This document shows, in pieces, positions 1 to 8,306 of a DNA stretch of 64,000 nt; the stretch's first letter is position 1, and each line of letters opens with the position of its first letter. The stretch lies in NCBI GenBank assembly GCA_002338565.1, contig DDIN01000008.1, forward strand, positions 616,167 to 680,166, given 5' to 3'. The notes beneath the pieces were generated by a model, which was not told the DNA's origin, made no database searches, and saw only the letters and a list, made by a program, of their open reading frames with translations. The position numbers were made by a program, and so were the translations under genes. The stretch is from Hyphomonadaceae bacterium UBA1849 (GTDB lineage Bacteria > Pseudomonadota > Alphaproteobacteria > Caulobacterales > Hyphomonadaceae).

Positions 1-162
1 AAAGTCGACTCACCGGACATCGTCGCCGCTGCTCACGCGAAAGCGCTAGAGCTTGGCGGCACCTGCGAAGGCGAGCCGGGCCCACGCGGTGAGTTTGGCG
101 ACTTCAGCTATTTCCGCGATCTGGACGGTAACAAACTTGCTGTCTTCTACATGAAGGGCTGA
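1..162 (+). CDS. VOC (glyoxalase/dioxygenase-fold) family protein, C-terminal end
   Basis: The window opens inside an open frame whose last 53 codons read through to a TGA at 160-162. The C-terminal peptide contains GEFGDFSYFRDLDGNK followed by LAVFYMKG, which is the usual last strand of vicinal-oxygen-chelate proteins: a metal-ligand-type strand ending in F-R-D-P/L-D-G-N-K. The upstream AAHAKALELGGTCEGEPGPR segment is the helix-plus-loop that precedes it in this family. The 5' end lies outside the window, so substrate and true length cannot be judged. It converges on the minus-strand murI gene with only five bases between the stops. Confidence 0.75.
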   Translation, partial: KVDSPDIVAAAHAKALELGGTCEGEPGPRGEFGDFSYFRDLDGNKLAVFYMKG

Positions 163-167
163 TCAGC

Positions 168-989
168 CTAGAGCCAGTCGGTCGGGTTTATCGTCTTGAA
201 GTCGGCGAACCCGAACCGGCCGGACGCCGCCAGCAGACGCTCCATGGATGGCGAAGCCCCCGTGGTATAAAGCGCGCCGCGCTCGACCTGACCCGCTTCG
301 GCTTTTTTAGCGTTTTCCGGCAGCAGGCTCAGCACCCGCCTTGCGATTGCCTCACCTGAGTCGACCAGTTTAACGCCCGCAGGCACGAGCGCCGATAAAC
401 GCTCACGAAGCAGCGGGAAATGCGTGCAGGCCAGCACGATAATATCGATCTCGTCTCCGCCGGGCTGCAGAATTAACTGGTCCAGAACGCTTTTGAGTTC
501 CGCATCAGAGACCGGCTCACCGGCGGCAAAACGCTCTGCTATCTCAACAAGCGCAACGCTTCCATGCGTGAGGACTCGTTTCTCACGTGCGAATTCGTGG
601 ATGAGTGCATCCGTATAGGCGCGCTTTAGAGTGCCCGGCGTCGCGAGCACACCGATTGTGCCGGTTTGCGTTTTCAAAGCGGCTGGCTTGATCGCCGGAA
701 CAGTCCCGACCACGGGAATATCGATAACCGCGCGAACCACCTGTAGCGCGAGCGTGCTGGCCGTATTGCAGGCAATCACAAAGATATCCGGCGCCGCGGC
801 ATCAATTAGTCCGCGCGCGATGGCGGGAATACGACGCGTCAGCTCTGCATCGGATTTGTTTCCATAGGGAAAGAAGCCCGTATCTGCCGCATAAGATACG
901 CGCCCTGAAAAGCCCAGTTTTTCAAGTTCAGATACAACAGTCAGGCCACCCATACCTGAATCGAACACTAGACAATGGGGCGTTTTCAT
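168..989 (-). CDS. murI: Glutamate racemase
   Basis: Interconverts L- and D-glutamate in the cytoplasm to supply D-Glu for peptidoglycan. The 273-residue product is of normal family length. It begins with the typical VFDSGMGGL strand-loop and has both catalytic cysteines in their signature contexts: IACNTAST (about residue 73) and LACTHFPLL (about residue 187). PYGNKS near residue 42 matches the family PYG(x)KS substrate loop. ATG at 989 is chosen because the conserved N-terminus starts directly there, although no clear Shine-Dalgarno sequence precedes it. It diverges from the phasin-like gene across a short region holding a 23-bp palindrome. Cofactor-independent racemase is a confident call. 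Confidence 0.95.
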   Translation of the reverse strand: MKTPHCLVFDSGMGGLTVVSELEKLGFSGRVSYAADTGFFPYGNKSDAELTRRIPAIARGLIDAAAPDIFVIACNTASTLALQVVRAVIDIPVVGTVPAIKPAALKTQTGTIGVLATPGTLKRAYTDALIHEFAREKRVLTHGSVALVEIAERFAAGEPVSDAELKSVLDQLILQPGGDEIDIIVLACTHFPLLRERLSALVPAGVKLVDSGEAIARRVLSLLPENAKKAEAGQVERGALYTTGASPSMERLLAASGRFGFADFKTINPTDWL

Positions 990-1018
990 TTCGCACTCGC
1001 AAACTTCATTTAGACAGA

Positions 1019-1041
1019 ATTATTGTGCAGTGCACAATAAT
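1019..1041. promoter_or_regulatory. Perfect 23-bp palindrome, candidate PhaR-type operator
   Basis: Two 11-base arms, ATTATTGTGCA and TGCACAATAAT, flank a single central G with no mismatch. The site lies 42 bases upstream of the ATG of the phasin-like gene and 30 bases upstream of the divergent murI start. TGC/GCA-cored palindromes are the kind of site bound by PhaR, the polyhydroxyalkanoate-sensing repressor that controls phasin genes in alphaproteobacteria. The structure is directly visible; the assignment to PhaR is inference from the neighbouring gene. Confidence 0.6.
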
Positions 1042-1082
1042 ATGTTATACCTAACGTAGATAACTGAGAGGTGATACAAATC

Positions 1083-1913
1083 ATGTTGTTTCCGACATTT
1101 GTACGCGATGCAAACAAAACCGCGACGACACTCATGCAGGCGGCTTTTGATAACATGCGCGCCACTCAAGAAACCATGGAACGCCAGCGCGAACTCGCGA
1201 CGAAAATGGAAATGCCATGGAAGGTTAGCTGGAGCAAAGGCCCTATGCCAATGCCGAATGTGAGCTACACCGCGTCATCTGCAGACAGCACGCGCAAAGC
1301 CTTCCACCTGATGGCTGATGCCAACATGAAAGCCTGGGAAAACGCTGCTGTGGCCTATGCCGCGCTGCCAGGCTGGATGAAAATGCCTTACAAAATGCCG
1401 GGCGAGTTCTGGTCCAAATGGTTTGACCAATGGCAGGACGGCAAGTTTGACGCCATGTCACCGACCAGCATGGACACCGTTATGGAGACGATGACCGCTG
1501 CGGCGAAGAAATGCGCTGATCAGGTCGAGCTTGTTATGGCGCCTCCTCACGCGCCTGCAGAAGATACGGTTGAAGACACTGCCGAGGCGGCCGTCGAAGA
1601 AGTCGTGGAAGCGTTCAAAGACGTTGAGGAAGCAGCCGAGGAGATCGTCGAAGACACGGCCGAAACCGTTTCCGACATGCCAATGCTTCTGGAAGCTGCC
1701 GAAGGCGAAGCTGACGACCTCACCCAGATCAAAGGTATCGGCCCGAAACTCAGCGCTGTTCTGAACGATAAAGGTATTCATCATTTCAGCCAGATTGCAG
1801 GCTGGACGCCCGAGAACATTGCATGGCTGGACGAGAAGCTGTCTTTCAAAGGCCGTGTTCAGCGTGAAGGCTGGGTTGAGCAGGCTCAGAACCTTCTCAA
1901 ACTCTCTGCATAG
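1083..1913 (+). CDS. Phasin-like protein with C-terminal helix-hairpin-helix domain
   Basis: The N-terminal part (about residues 1-155) is helical and amphipathic, with the WENAAVAYAALPGWMKMPYK stretch characteristic of alphaproteobacterial phasin-like, granule-surface proteins. A strongly acidic linker of Glu/Asp/Ala/Val repeats follows (about residues 160-210). The last 60 residues form a helix-hairpin-helix unit (LTQIKGIGPKLSAVL, then WTPENIAWLDEKLSFKGR) like the one appended to L21 and NuoE-type proteins in this class. I prefer ATG 1083 over GTG 1071 because GAGAGG sits about 10 bases before it and the phasin-like region starts there. A factor-independent terminator follows at once. Likely role: coating of polyhydroxybutyrate granules; function of the HhH unit is unknown. 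Confidence 0.7.
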   Translation: MLFPTFVRDANKTATTLMQAAFDNMRATQETMERQRELATKMEMPWKVSWSKGPMPMPNVSYTASSADSTRKAFHLMADANMKAWENAAVAYAALPGWMKMPYKMPGEFWSKWFDQWQDGKFDAMSPTSMDTVMETMTAAAKKCADQVELVMAPPHAPAEDTVEDTAEAAVEEVVEAFKDVEEAAEEIVEDTAETVSDMPMLLEAAEGEADDLTQIKGIGPKLSAVLNDKGIHHFSQIAGWTPENIAWLDEKLSFKGRVQREGWVEQAQNLLKLSA

Positions 1914-1936
1914 TCAGACAATCAGACCCGAAAATG

Positions 1937-1970
1937 AAAAGCTCTCGACCTCAGGTCCGGGAGCTTTTTT
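1937..1970 (+). terminator. Rho-independent terminator of the phasin-like gene
   Basis: Stem AAAAGCTC / GAGCTTTT with an inner GACC/GGTC pairing, followed by a T run. It starts 24 bases after the phasin-like stop and lies between this gene and the convergent aguB, so it may serve both strands, though the T-tract is better on plus. Confidence 0.8.
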
Positions 1971-1976
1971 AATGCT

Positions 1977-2819
1977 CTATTTGAGAAGGTCGCCATAGAG
2001 CTCCGGTCGCCGGTCACGGAAGAAGCCCCAGGCAGAGCGGTCGCGTTGAAGAAATTCAAGATCGAGCTCCGCCATGAGTACAACTTCTTCTACCTTGCCC
2101 GCTTCGATAATCATCTCGCCTGCCTGATCCGTGATGAAGGAGCTTCCATAGAAGAGCTGGCCTTCTTCAACGCCAATGCGGTTTGCCGCCGCGACCGGCA
2201 TGCAGTTTGAAACCGCGTGGCCTAGCATGGCGCGCTGCCAGCGTTTGGCCGTATCGAGCGCCGGATTATGCGGTTCAGACCCGATCGCTGTTGGATAAAG
2301 CAGGATCTCAGCGCCCTTGAGCGCCATGATACGGGCGGCTTCCGGAAACCATTGATCCCAGCAGACGCCCACGCCGAGTTTAGCGTATTTTGTATCCCAG
2401 ACTTTGAAACCGGTATCGCCAGGGCGGAAGTAAAACTTCTCCTGATAGCCCGGACCATCCGGAATATGGCTCTTGCGATAAATGCCCATTTTCTCGCCGC
2501 CGGCATCAATCATCACCAGCGTATTGTATGTATGCGGACCATCGCGTTCAAATACCGATAGCGGCAGTACGACATCGAGCTCTTTCGCCAGCGCCTGATA
2601 ATGCGCAACGGCCGGATGGGTGATGATTGGACGCGCCAGATCAAAACGCTCTTCTTCCTGCGTCTTGCAGAAATACGGCCCTTCAATGAGCTCTGGTGTC
2701 AGAATAATCTGCGCGCCCTGACCGGACGCTTCACGAATATGCCCGGTCAATGTTTCCAGATTGGTCTCCAGCGAGCCACTAAGCTCACACTGGACGACAC
2801 CAAGCTTTACAACCGACAT
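1977..2819 (-). CDS. aguB: N-carbamoylputrescine amidase
   Basis: Hydrolyses N-carbamoylputrescine to putrescine, CO2 and ammonia, the last step of the agmatine route to putrescine. The 280-residue nitrilase-superfamily protein has the full Glu-Lys-Cys triad: Glu in LTPELIEGPYFC (about residue 43), Lys in YRKSHIPDGPGYQEK (about 115) and Cys in GVGVCWDQWFPE (about 153). The C-terminal WGFFRDRRPELYG is typical of AguB rather than of general nitrilases. It lies three bases downstream of aguA, so the two are almost certainly one transcript. Confidence 0.93.
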   Translation of the reverse strand: MSVVKLGVVQCELSGSLETNLETLTGHIREASGQGAQIILTPELIEGPYFCKTQEEERFDLARPIITHPAVAHYQALAKELDVVLPLSVFERDGPHTYNTLVMIDAGGEKMGIYRKSHIPDGPGYQEKFYFRPGDTGFKVWDTKYAKLGVGVCWDQWFPEAARIMALKGAEILLYPTAIGSEPHNPALDTAKRWQRAMLGHAVSNCMPVAAANRIGVEEGQLFYGSSFITDQAGEMIIEAGKVEEVVLMAELDLEFLQRDRSAWGFFRDRRPELYGDLLK

Positions 2820-2822
2820 TAT

Positions 2823-3851
2823 TTAACCCTTTGAAACAGCAGGAATTTGCTGAGAAATGCAGTGAAACGCGCCGCCACCTGTCAAAATCGCCTGCGCAGA
2901 CGAGGCAATCACCTCGCGGCCGGGGAAGAATGGCTTCAGCGCCTCAACGGCGTCATAGCCGCGATCATTATATACCGGCACAATAACAGCCTGATTGGTG
3001 ATCACAAAATTCATATGGCTGGCAGGCATCACACACCCCTCATCATCAAGCACACGGCCCGGAGACGGAATGGTTGTAACGGTGAGCGCTTCGCCGCCCG
3101 CGCCGCGCCAGTTACGCAGATCGGCCTCAACGGCTTTGAGGCGCTCCGTATGCGGATCATCTGGTTGCGGCGCCTGACAGAGCGCATGGCCCGGCGCCAC
3201 AAAACGCGCAATATTGTCGACATGGCTGTCTGTGTGGTCGTTCAGAAGACCATCTATTAGCCAGATGATATGCTCAACGCCGAACGCATCTTTGAGGCGC
3301 GCTTCGGCGATCTCTCGCGTCCACCCTTTATTGCGGTTCACGTTAAGCAGGCAGTCTTCCGTCGTCAGAAGGTGGCCCGCACCGTCAAAATCAACGCTGC
3401 CGCCTTCGAGAATGAAATCAAAGCGCTTCATATCATCAGCCAACCGGCCAGACAGCGCCTCGGAAAGCTCTGCATCTCCCTGATAGACGTATTTGCCGCC
3501 CCAGCCATTGAAGCGGAAGCTGCGCGCGTGGAGCTTTTCGCCATCACGGGAAAAGATCGGCGCGGTATCCCTCACCCAGGTATCACCGCAGGGTAGATTG
3601 ATGATCTCAGCGCCCGGAACCATTTTGCGAGCAGCGGCTTCGGCGACCTGCCCGTCAACAACGAGCACAACTTTAGTCGCCTCGTCTGCAAGGCTCTCCC
3701 CCGCATTGATGAGATGCTTTGCCAGAGAGGCAACTTCCTCACGGGCGGCCTCAAAAGGCTCTTCCCACGGTGCTGGATGAGATGGCCAGCCGATCAGGAG
3801 ACGCTCTTGTGGGGCCCATTCAGGCGGGAGTTTCGGGAGAGTTTCAGTCAT
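2823..3851 (-). CDS. aguA: Agmatine deiminase
   Basis: Converts agmatine to N-carbamoylputrescine and ammonia. The 342-residue protein belongs to the peptidyl-arginine-deiminase fold. Visible family motifs are the CGDTWVRDTAP segment (about residue 87), LEGGSVDFDG (about 145), DGLLNDHTDSHVDN (about 200) and the catalytic cysteine in TGGGAFHCISQQIP near the C-terminus. The frame is open three codons further upstream to a GTG at 3860, but ATG 3851 gives the normal MTETLPKLPPEW beginning; neither start has a convincing ribosome-binding site. First gene of an aguA-aguB operon. Agmatine would come from arginine decarboxylase or from outside; no speA is in this window. Confidence 0.93.
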   Translation of the reverse strand: MTETLPKLPPEWAPQERLLIGWPSHPAPWEEPFEAAREEVASLAKHLINAGESLADEATKVVLVVDGQVAEAAARKMVPGAEIINLPCGDTWVRDTAPIFSRDGEKLHARSFRFNGWGGKYVYQGDAELSEALSGRLADDMKRFDFILEGGSVDFDGAGHLLTTEDCLLNVNRNKGWTREIAEARLKDAFGVEHIIWLIDGLLNDHTDSHVDNIARFVAPGHALCQAPQPDDPHTERLKAVEADLRNWRGAGGEALTVTTIPSPGRVLDDEGCVMPASHMNFVITNQAVIVPVYNDRGYDAVEALKPFFPGREVIASSAQAILTGGGAFHCISQQIPAVSKG

Positions 3852-4139
3852 TTCGCGCACATATCACTAAACGCTACAAGCGCAAGCGAAATTACATGTT
3901 CACTGTGTGCTCGGTGCTGTTGTTTCGCCGGCTCAACGCACCGGCGCCTTCGCCTTGCTCGTGGGAGCGGAGATTGCGGCGTTGTCTCATTTGTTCTCGC
4001 GAACTCTCGTTGGCAAAATTTGCGCTCACGTCGCGCCGCGGCTCCGCGAGGGCGGACATAAGCCCGTCGGCCAGTCGGCCTCTGCGAAAAAGCAGCCTTG
4101 AGCGCGCTCTATGCGAAACGGAGTTGCGCGAGAGCTAAA
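3852..4139. other. Intergenic region with a diverged repeat motif, no gene supported
   Basis: About 290 bases upstream of aguA and beyond the Oar-like receptor terminator. Short overlapping frames occur on plus but have no recognisable protein, start signal or family. Bases 3933-3964 closely resemble bases 37670-37702 in another intergenic gap (both contain a GCGCCTTCGCyTTGCTCGT core), so this may be a decayed dispersed repeat. The aguA promoter must lie here, but I cannot point to a -10/-35 pair with confidence. Confidence 0.4.
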
Positions 4140-4170
4140 CAAAAAAGAGCGGCCGAAGCCGCTCTTTCTC
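4140..4170 (-). terminator. Rho-independent terminator of the Oar-like TonB receptor
   Basis: On the minus strand AAAGAGCGGC-TTCG-GCCGCTCTTT is followed by further T residues: a 10-bp stem with a stable UUCG tetraloop, 23 bases after the receptor stop codon. Confidence 0.92.
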
Positions 4171-4192
4171 AATTCTTATCCGAAACGGGTTC

Positions 4193-7100
4193 TTAGAACT
4201 CGTAACGTGCACCAAGCTGAACCTGCCAGAGAGACTGGTTCAGATCTTCGATGTTGTTGATGTTGCTTGCCAGACCGAGGTTTGTGTCATCTGCAGTGCC
4301 AAATACTCCGTCTGCACCAATGCCAGTACCGTATACAAACTGGCCGTTATCGATAGCACCAACAACCACGTCGCGCTCGTACTCGTAACGTGTACGGGAG
4401 ATACGGCCCCAGTCGTCGTTCAGCAGGTTACCGAGGTTCTCTACGTCAACGAAGAAGAACGAACGGTGACCGTCGAGAACGCCAGGGAATTCCTGCTCGA
4501 GGCGAAGGTCAATGATTGTAGACCAGCGAGAGTTGTCGCCGTTACGCTCTGTGATGCCACCAGCGTACTGAGCGAGCTCAGAGCTGTTGATGTAATCGAA
4601 GAACGCTTGTTGAGTGGCAGCATCACCGCCGAAAGACGCTGAAGAGAACAGCGGATCGGATGGGCCTGATGGGACGTACAGAAGGTGACCAGCGTCATCA
4701 ACTGCGCTCTCGATCGCACAGCGACCGCCACCCTGGAACACACAGTTATTGTTCTCAGCGAAGGTGTAAGAGTATGGCTGACCAGAACGGCGCGTCGCGA
4801 ACATAGAGACAGTCGTCGGGAAGTTCTCAACGAACTCACGCTCATAGCTCAGACGCAGTTTGAACAGGTGCTCAGTCTGGAAGTTAGATGTGCCGGCTGT
4901 TGGTACGAGGTAGTCGTAACGAGCAGAGTCAGAGAAGTTTGACGTTGCAGTTGACGACGTACCACCACCGATATCTTCGACATCCTGGTGCGTGTAGCTC
5001 GCGAAGAGATCGAAACCGTTCTCGAACTCTTTGTCTACAGACACAGCCCAGAGAAGGCTTTCACCAATGTCCGCGCTGTTCACGACGATGTCGTAACGAG
5101 AGCAGTCATAAGTATTGCGGCCGTCAGGAGCAGTACCGTCTACAGTACAGCCTGGAACTGTCCAGTAAGGTGCGTTCTCATAATCGTTGTAGAGAAGGTC
5201 CAGAGACACGGTCCAGTCTTCAGATGTGCCGAAGTCCAGATTGTACGCAAAGCCGATGTTCGCTTTAAGCGTTGACGGGATTTCGAAATCTGGGTGAAGC
5301 GCGTTCACCTGGCCGTCTGGCGCACCAGATGATAGGGCAGCAAGGTATTCAGGCTGGATGTATTGGCCAGTTGCAGCATCAGGAGATGTTGGCAGGTATG
5401 GAGTTACACCCGGGAAGTCGCCGCTTTCAACACCATCGGAGATAACGCCATCGTTGGAGTAGCTGTTAGACACCCAAACAGTTGGCGCACCGCCAGAGAA
5501 GCGACCGATACCACCGCGAACGGTCAGGTTATCCATTGCATCCCAAGTGAAGCCGAAGCGTGGCATAAGCACGTCCAGACCGTCGAGGTCTGTTGTGTTT
5601 GTGTAGCCATAGCGAGACTGGAAGTTAGCGTTTTCGCGGATAGAACCTTCAGATTCGTACCAATCGTAACGCAGACCACCGAGAAGTGTCAGCGTTGGAG
5701 AAACGTTCCACTCATCCTGAATGTACAGAGAGTTTACGTTATAGCCCCAGACAGCACGGAGATCGTTTTCGTCGTTTGTAATCGCGTTGTTGTATGTGAC
5801 TTCGAACGGAGTGTTGTTCTGGAAATCAGCGATCGTCGCGAAACCGTAAGTACCCTCAGAGTTCTGAGCGAACAGGTTGTTTACGTCGACTTCTTCACGC
5901 TCGAAACCAAACTGGAAAGCGTGGTCACCATAGATGTACGTCGCGAGCGCTTTGTACTGGGTGAATTCCTGGTCAAGAGAGTTACCGTGGCGGAAACGGT
6001 CTGGACCAAATGCGATTACAGAAGAACCGGAAGCACCAAGACCACCAATGGAGATTTGTGGGAACTCAGCACCGAGGAGTGAATCCTGACCGGTAGCCTG
6101 TGTTGTTGTCGCGTATTTGAACTCTGTAGAGAAGTTCGGTGTCCAGTCAGAATAAACGTGAGCAATCCAGGATTCGATCACTTCTGAACGGTTGTACCAT
6201 GAAGACGGGAATGCAACGTCAGCGAACTGAACGAAGTTGTTACCGTTCTGCTCTGCGATAGAAGCACCATCAGTGTTGATGTATGTCAGGCGTGCGCGGT
6301 GCTGATCAGTGATGTTCCAGTCCAGGTTGACGAGGATTTTGTCGTCTTCAACCGGTGGAACACCAGAGAATGAACCCGTGTCAAGACCGTAGACAGACTG
6401 AGCAATCTGAGAAATTTGCTGAGCTTCAGCTGCTGTCACGTCGACTTCGTTCAGTGCACCAGAACCTTGCGGGCCTGTGCGGAATGCAGCAGACTCTTCA
6501 AAGTGTTCATAAGCGACGAAGAAGAAGAGTTTGTCTTCGATGATTGGGCCACCAAGTGTGAAGGCATAGCCTTCTTCATCGAATGTGCGGTTTACAGTAC
6601 GATCACCGATCTGATCGCCAGCCATGCTGTCGTCAGTCGTGAAGTAGCTCAGGGAACCGTGGAATTCGTTGGTACCAGACTGGGTAACAGCGTTGATTGT
6701 ACCACCGGTGAAGCCGTTGAACTGTGTGTCATACGGCGCAGTTTCAACCTGTAGAGACGCAATAGCGTCGTAAGGGATTGGCGAACGCTGTGTCGGGTAA
6801 CCGTTTGCGTTCAGACCAAAGCGGTCGTTCAGCGCAATACCGTCAATTGTCAGGGAGTTGAAACGGTTGTTTGCACCCGCGATGGAGAGCTCTTTACCGC
6901 CGCCAGACTGGACGTTGATAGACGCGAAAGGGTCGAGCTGAGCTGCGTCAGCGATGTCGCGGTCGATAGAAACAACGCGGCCAAGTTCTTCAAGACCGAG
7001 GTTTGTAGAAATACCTGTGTCGAGGTAGCCAGCAGCAATCGCAGGCGCTGTTACTGTGACAGCATCGAGTGTACGCTCTTCAGAAACAGGAAGGCTCAGG

Positions 7101-7423
7101 TCGAGTGTTTCGTCGATGTTCAGGTAGATGTCAGTAACTTCCGTTGTACGGATGTTAGCGCCTGAGATCGTGACCGTGTAAGGACCACCAACGCGCAGGT
7201 TACGCGCAGAGTAGATACCGTCAGTGCTTGTCAGCGCTGAAGATGTTGTACCTGTTGGTTCGTGAACGACGATAACCGCCGCGCCAGAAACTGGTGCGCC
7301 AGCTTCGGTCGTGATCGTACCACGGATCGTAGATGTGGTGACCTGCGCGTACGCAGGAACGGCTGATGCAGCTGCCAGAGCAGCAAGTGCAACACCGCCT
7401 TTGAACATTTTCCAGTTAAACAT
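4193..7423 (-). CDS. TonB-dependent receptor, Oar-like, with carboxypeptidase-regulatory-like N-terminal domain
   Basis: A 1076-residue outer-membrane receptor. It starts with a clear signal peptide ending in ASAVPAYAQ. Residues about 28-115 form a carboxypeptidase-regulatory-like beta-sandwich (STIRGTITTEAGAPVSGAAV), followed by a plug domain (NRFNSLTIDGIALNDRFG, TQFNGFTGGTINAVTQSGTNEFHG) and a long barrel ending in the aromatic QLGARYEF. This is the Oar/OmpA-related class, often used for protein, peptide or polymer uptake, but the substrate cannot be read from sequence. ATG 7423 is preceded by AACAGGGGAATC, a good ribosome-binding site. Codon choice (GTT, GCA, ACG, CGT) differs from most neighbours and resembles etfBA and katG, suggesting high expression. 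Confidence 0.9.
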   Translation of the reverse strand: MFNWKMFKGGVALAALAAASAVPAYAQVTTSTIRGTITTEAGAPVSGAAVIVVHEPTGTTSSALTSTDGIYSARNLRVGGPYTVTISGANIRTTEVTDIYLNIDETLDLSLPVSEERTLDAVTVTAPAIAAGYLDTGISTNLGLEELGRVVSIDRDIADAAQLDPFASINVQSGGGKELSIAGANNRFNSLTIDGIALNDRFGLNANGYPTQRSPIPYDAIASLQVETAPYDTQFNGFTGGTINAVTQSGTNEFHGSLSYFTTDDSMAGDQIGDRTVNRTFDEEGYAFTLGGPIIEDKLFFFVAYEHFEESAAFRTGPQGSGALNEVDVTAAEAQQISQIAQSVYGLDTGSFSGVPPVEDDKILVNLDWNITDQHRARLTYINTDGASIAEQNGNNFVQFADVAFPSSWYNRSEVIESWIAHVYSDWTPNFSTEFKYATTTQATGQDSLLGAEFPQISIGGLGASGSSVIAFGPDRFRHGNSLDQEFTQYKALATYIYGDHAFQFGFEREEVDVNNLFAQNSEGTYGFATIADFQNNTPFEVTYNNAITNDENDLRAVWGYNVNSLYIQDEWNVSPTLTLLGGLRYDWYESEGSIRENANFQSRYGYTNTTDLDGLDVLMPRFGFTWDAMDNLTVRGGIGRFSGGAPTVWVSNSYSNDGVISDGVESGDFPGVTPYLPTSPDAATGQYIQPEYLAALSSGAPDGQVNALHPDFEIPSTLKANIGFAYNLDFGTSEDWTVSLDLLYNDYENAPYWTVPGCTVDGTAPDGRNTYDCSRYDIVVNSADIGESLLWAVSVDKEFENGFDLFASYTHQDVEDIGGGTSSTATSNFSDSARYDYLVPTAGTSNFQTEHLFKLRLSYEREFVENFPTTVSMFATRRSGQPYSYTFAENNNCVFQGGGRCAIESAVDDAGHLLYVPSGPSDPLFSSASFGGDAATQQAFFDYINSSELAQYAGGITERNGDNSRWSTIIDLRLEQEFPGVLDGHRSFFFVDVENLGNLLNDDWGRISRTRYEYERDVVVGAIDNGQFVYGTGIGADGVFGTADDTNLGLASNINNIEDLNQSLWQVQLGARYEF

Positions 7424-7605
7424 GTGATTCCCCTGTTAATCACGCAAAGCAGTCCGCGTGACACGTTTGGCGGCCTCTAAAGGCGACTGGTGACGCTTAA
7501 ATGACGCGATTGCAAAGCTTTTGTGACAAACGTGTGCGCTGCAGCATAACTTTCCCAATTGCGTCTTTATGGTCACACCCCCATGCCGCTAAATCTGTCT
7601 AACGG

Positions 7606-7680
7606 GAAAAATAAAAGCCGGGCAAGACTGCCCGGCTTCATAGTTAACGACATGTTAACTTTTAATCAGCGCTGCTGATT
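7606..7680 (-). terminator. Terminator plus two further hairpins downstream of speD
   Basis: Reading away from speD: hairpin AATCAGC/GCTGATT (7664-7680), perfect 7-bp hairpin AGTTAAC/GTTAACT (7642-7660), then the strong stem AGCCGGGCA-GTCT-TGCCCGGCT (7616-7637) followed by TTTATTTTT on the minus strand. The last is a classical intrinsic terminator. The tandem arrangement of three stems within 75 bases is unusual and may stabilise the mRNA 3' end. Confidence 0.8.
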
Positions 7681-7714
7681 TTTGGTCACACTCTGCGCGT
7701 GTATTTTCAGTCCG

Positions 7715-8194
7715 TTAGACGGTGAGACCGCGGCGGTGCTCTGTCAGACCAACCCGTGACGGGTTGAAGGCCTCTTTCAGCGCTTCGATCGTACGGTGTG
7801 GCTGTGCGGCACCGCACATGAACACATCAACCGCAGCGAAGTTACGCTCTGGCCAGGTATGGATGGAGATATGGCTCTCGGACAGGACGATCACGCCGGA
7901 CACACCATTGTTTGGTGTAAAGACGTGGAAGTCTGAGCTGAGAATTGTAGCGCCAGCACGAACGGCAGCGTCACAAAGTGAATTTTCGATATGAGCTGGG
8001 TCGTCAATTCGGGACACATCCCACAGATCGATGATCAGGTGGGTACCAGCAAACTCGACACCATCGCGTTTGATGAAAAAGTCGAGACGCTCTTCTTCGC
8101 CTGCCGCATCAGATCGCTGTTCCGATGCGGCCAGCTCCTGTTCGACGTTATCTTCTAGATCCGGCTCTACCGGGACTCCATATGCCATAACCAT
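7715..8194 (-). CDS. speD: S-adenosylmethionine decarboxylase proenzyme
   Basis: Makes decarboxylated SAM, the aminopropyl donor for spermidine. The 159-residue proenzyme carries the self-cleavage site in LSESHISIHTWPE (about residue 105), where the Ser becomes the pyruvoyl group, and the conserved His and Cys (VFMCG) nearby. About 40 charged residues precede the catalytic core, an extension common in alphaproteobacterial SpeD. Two near-adjacent ATGs (8194, 8188) are possible; AAGG lies 7-13 bases upstream of them. It forms a spermidine-supply theme with aguA/aguB about 4 kb away, although not in the same operon; no spermidine synthase is in this window. Confidence 0.92.
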   Translation of the reverse strand: MVMAYGVPVEPDLEDNVEQELAASEQRSDAAGEEERLDFFIKRDGVEFAGTHLIIDLWDVSRIDDPAHIENSLCDAAVRAGATILSSDFHVFTPNNGVSGVIVLSESHISIHTWPERNFAAVDVFMCGAAQPHRTIEALKEAFNPSRVGLTEHRRGLTV

Positions 8195-8258
8195 AAACCT
8201 TGTATTATCGGGCCCACACGGCCCCGGTGTGATGGAGCGGCGGAAATAATCATTTTAG

Positions 8259-8273
8259 GCTTGCCATGCAAGC
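8259..8273. promoter_or_regulatory. Short inverted repeat between speD and the GT39-type gene
   Basis: GCTTGC-CAT-GCAAGC, a perfect 6-3-6 inverted repeat in the divergent promoter region about 65 bases upstream of speD and 34 bases before the glycosyltransferase start. Could be an operator for either gene; no regulator is identified. Confidence 0.3.
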
Positions 8274-8306
8274 TTGATTTTCACAGTGTCCCGCAAAAAA
8301 TTACCC

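Noticed and set aside
3907..4138. Plus-strand frames of 60-140 codons upstream of aguA
   Set aside because: Overlap each other and aguA, lack start signals and look like translated repeat DNA.
5363..6082. 239-codon plus-strand frame inside the Oar-like receptor gene
   Set aside because: Shadow of the biased minus-strand gene; no domain, no ribosome-binding site.
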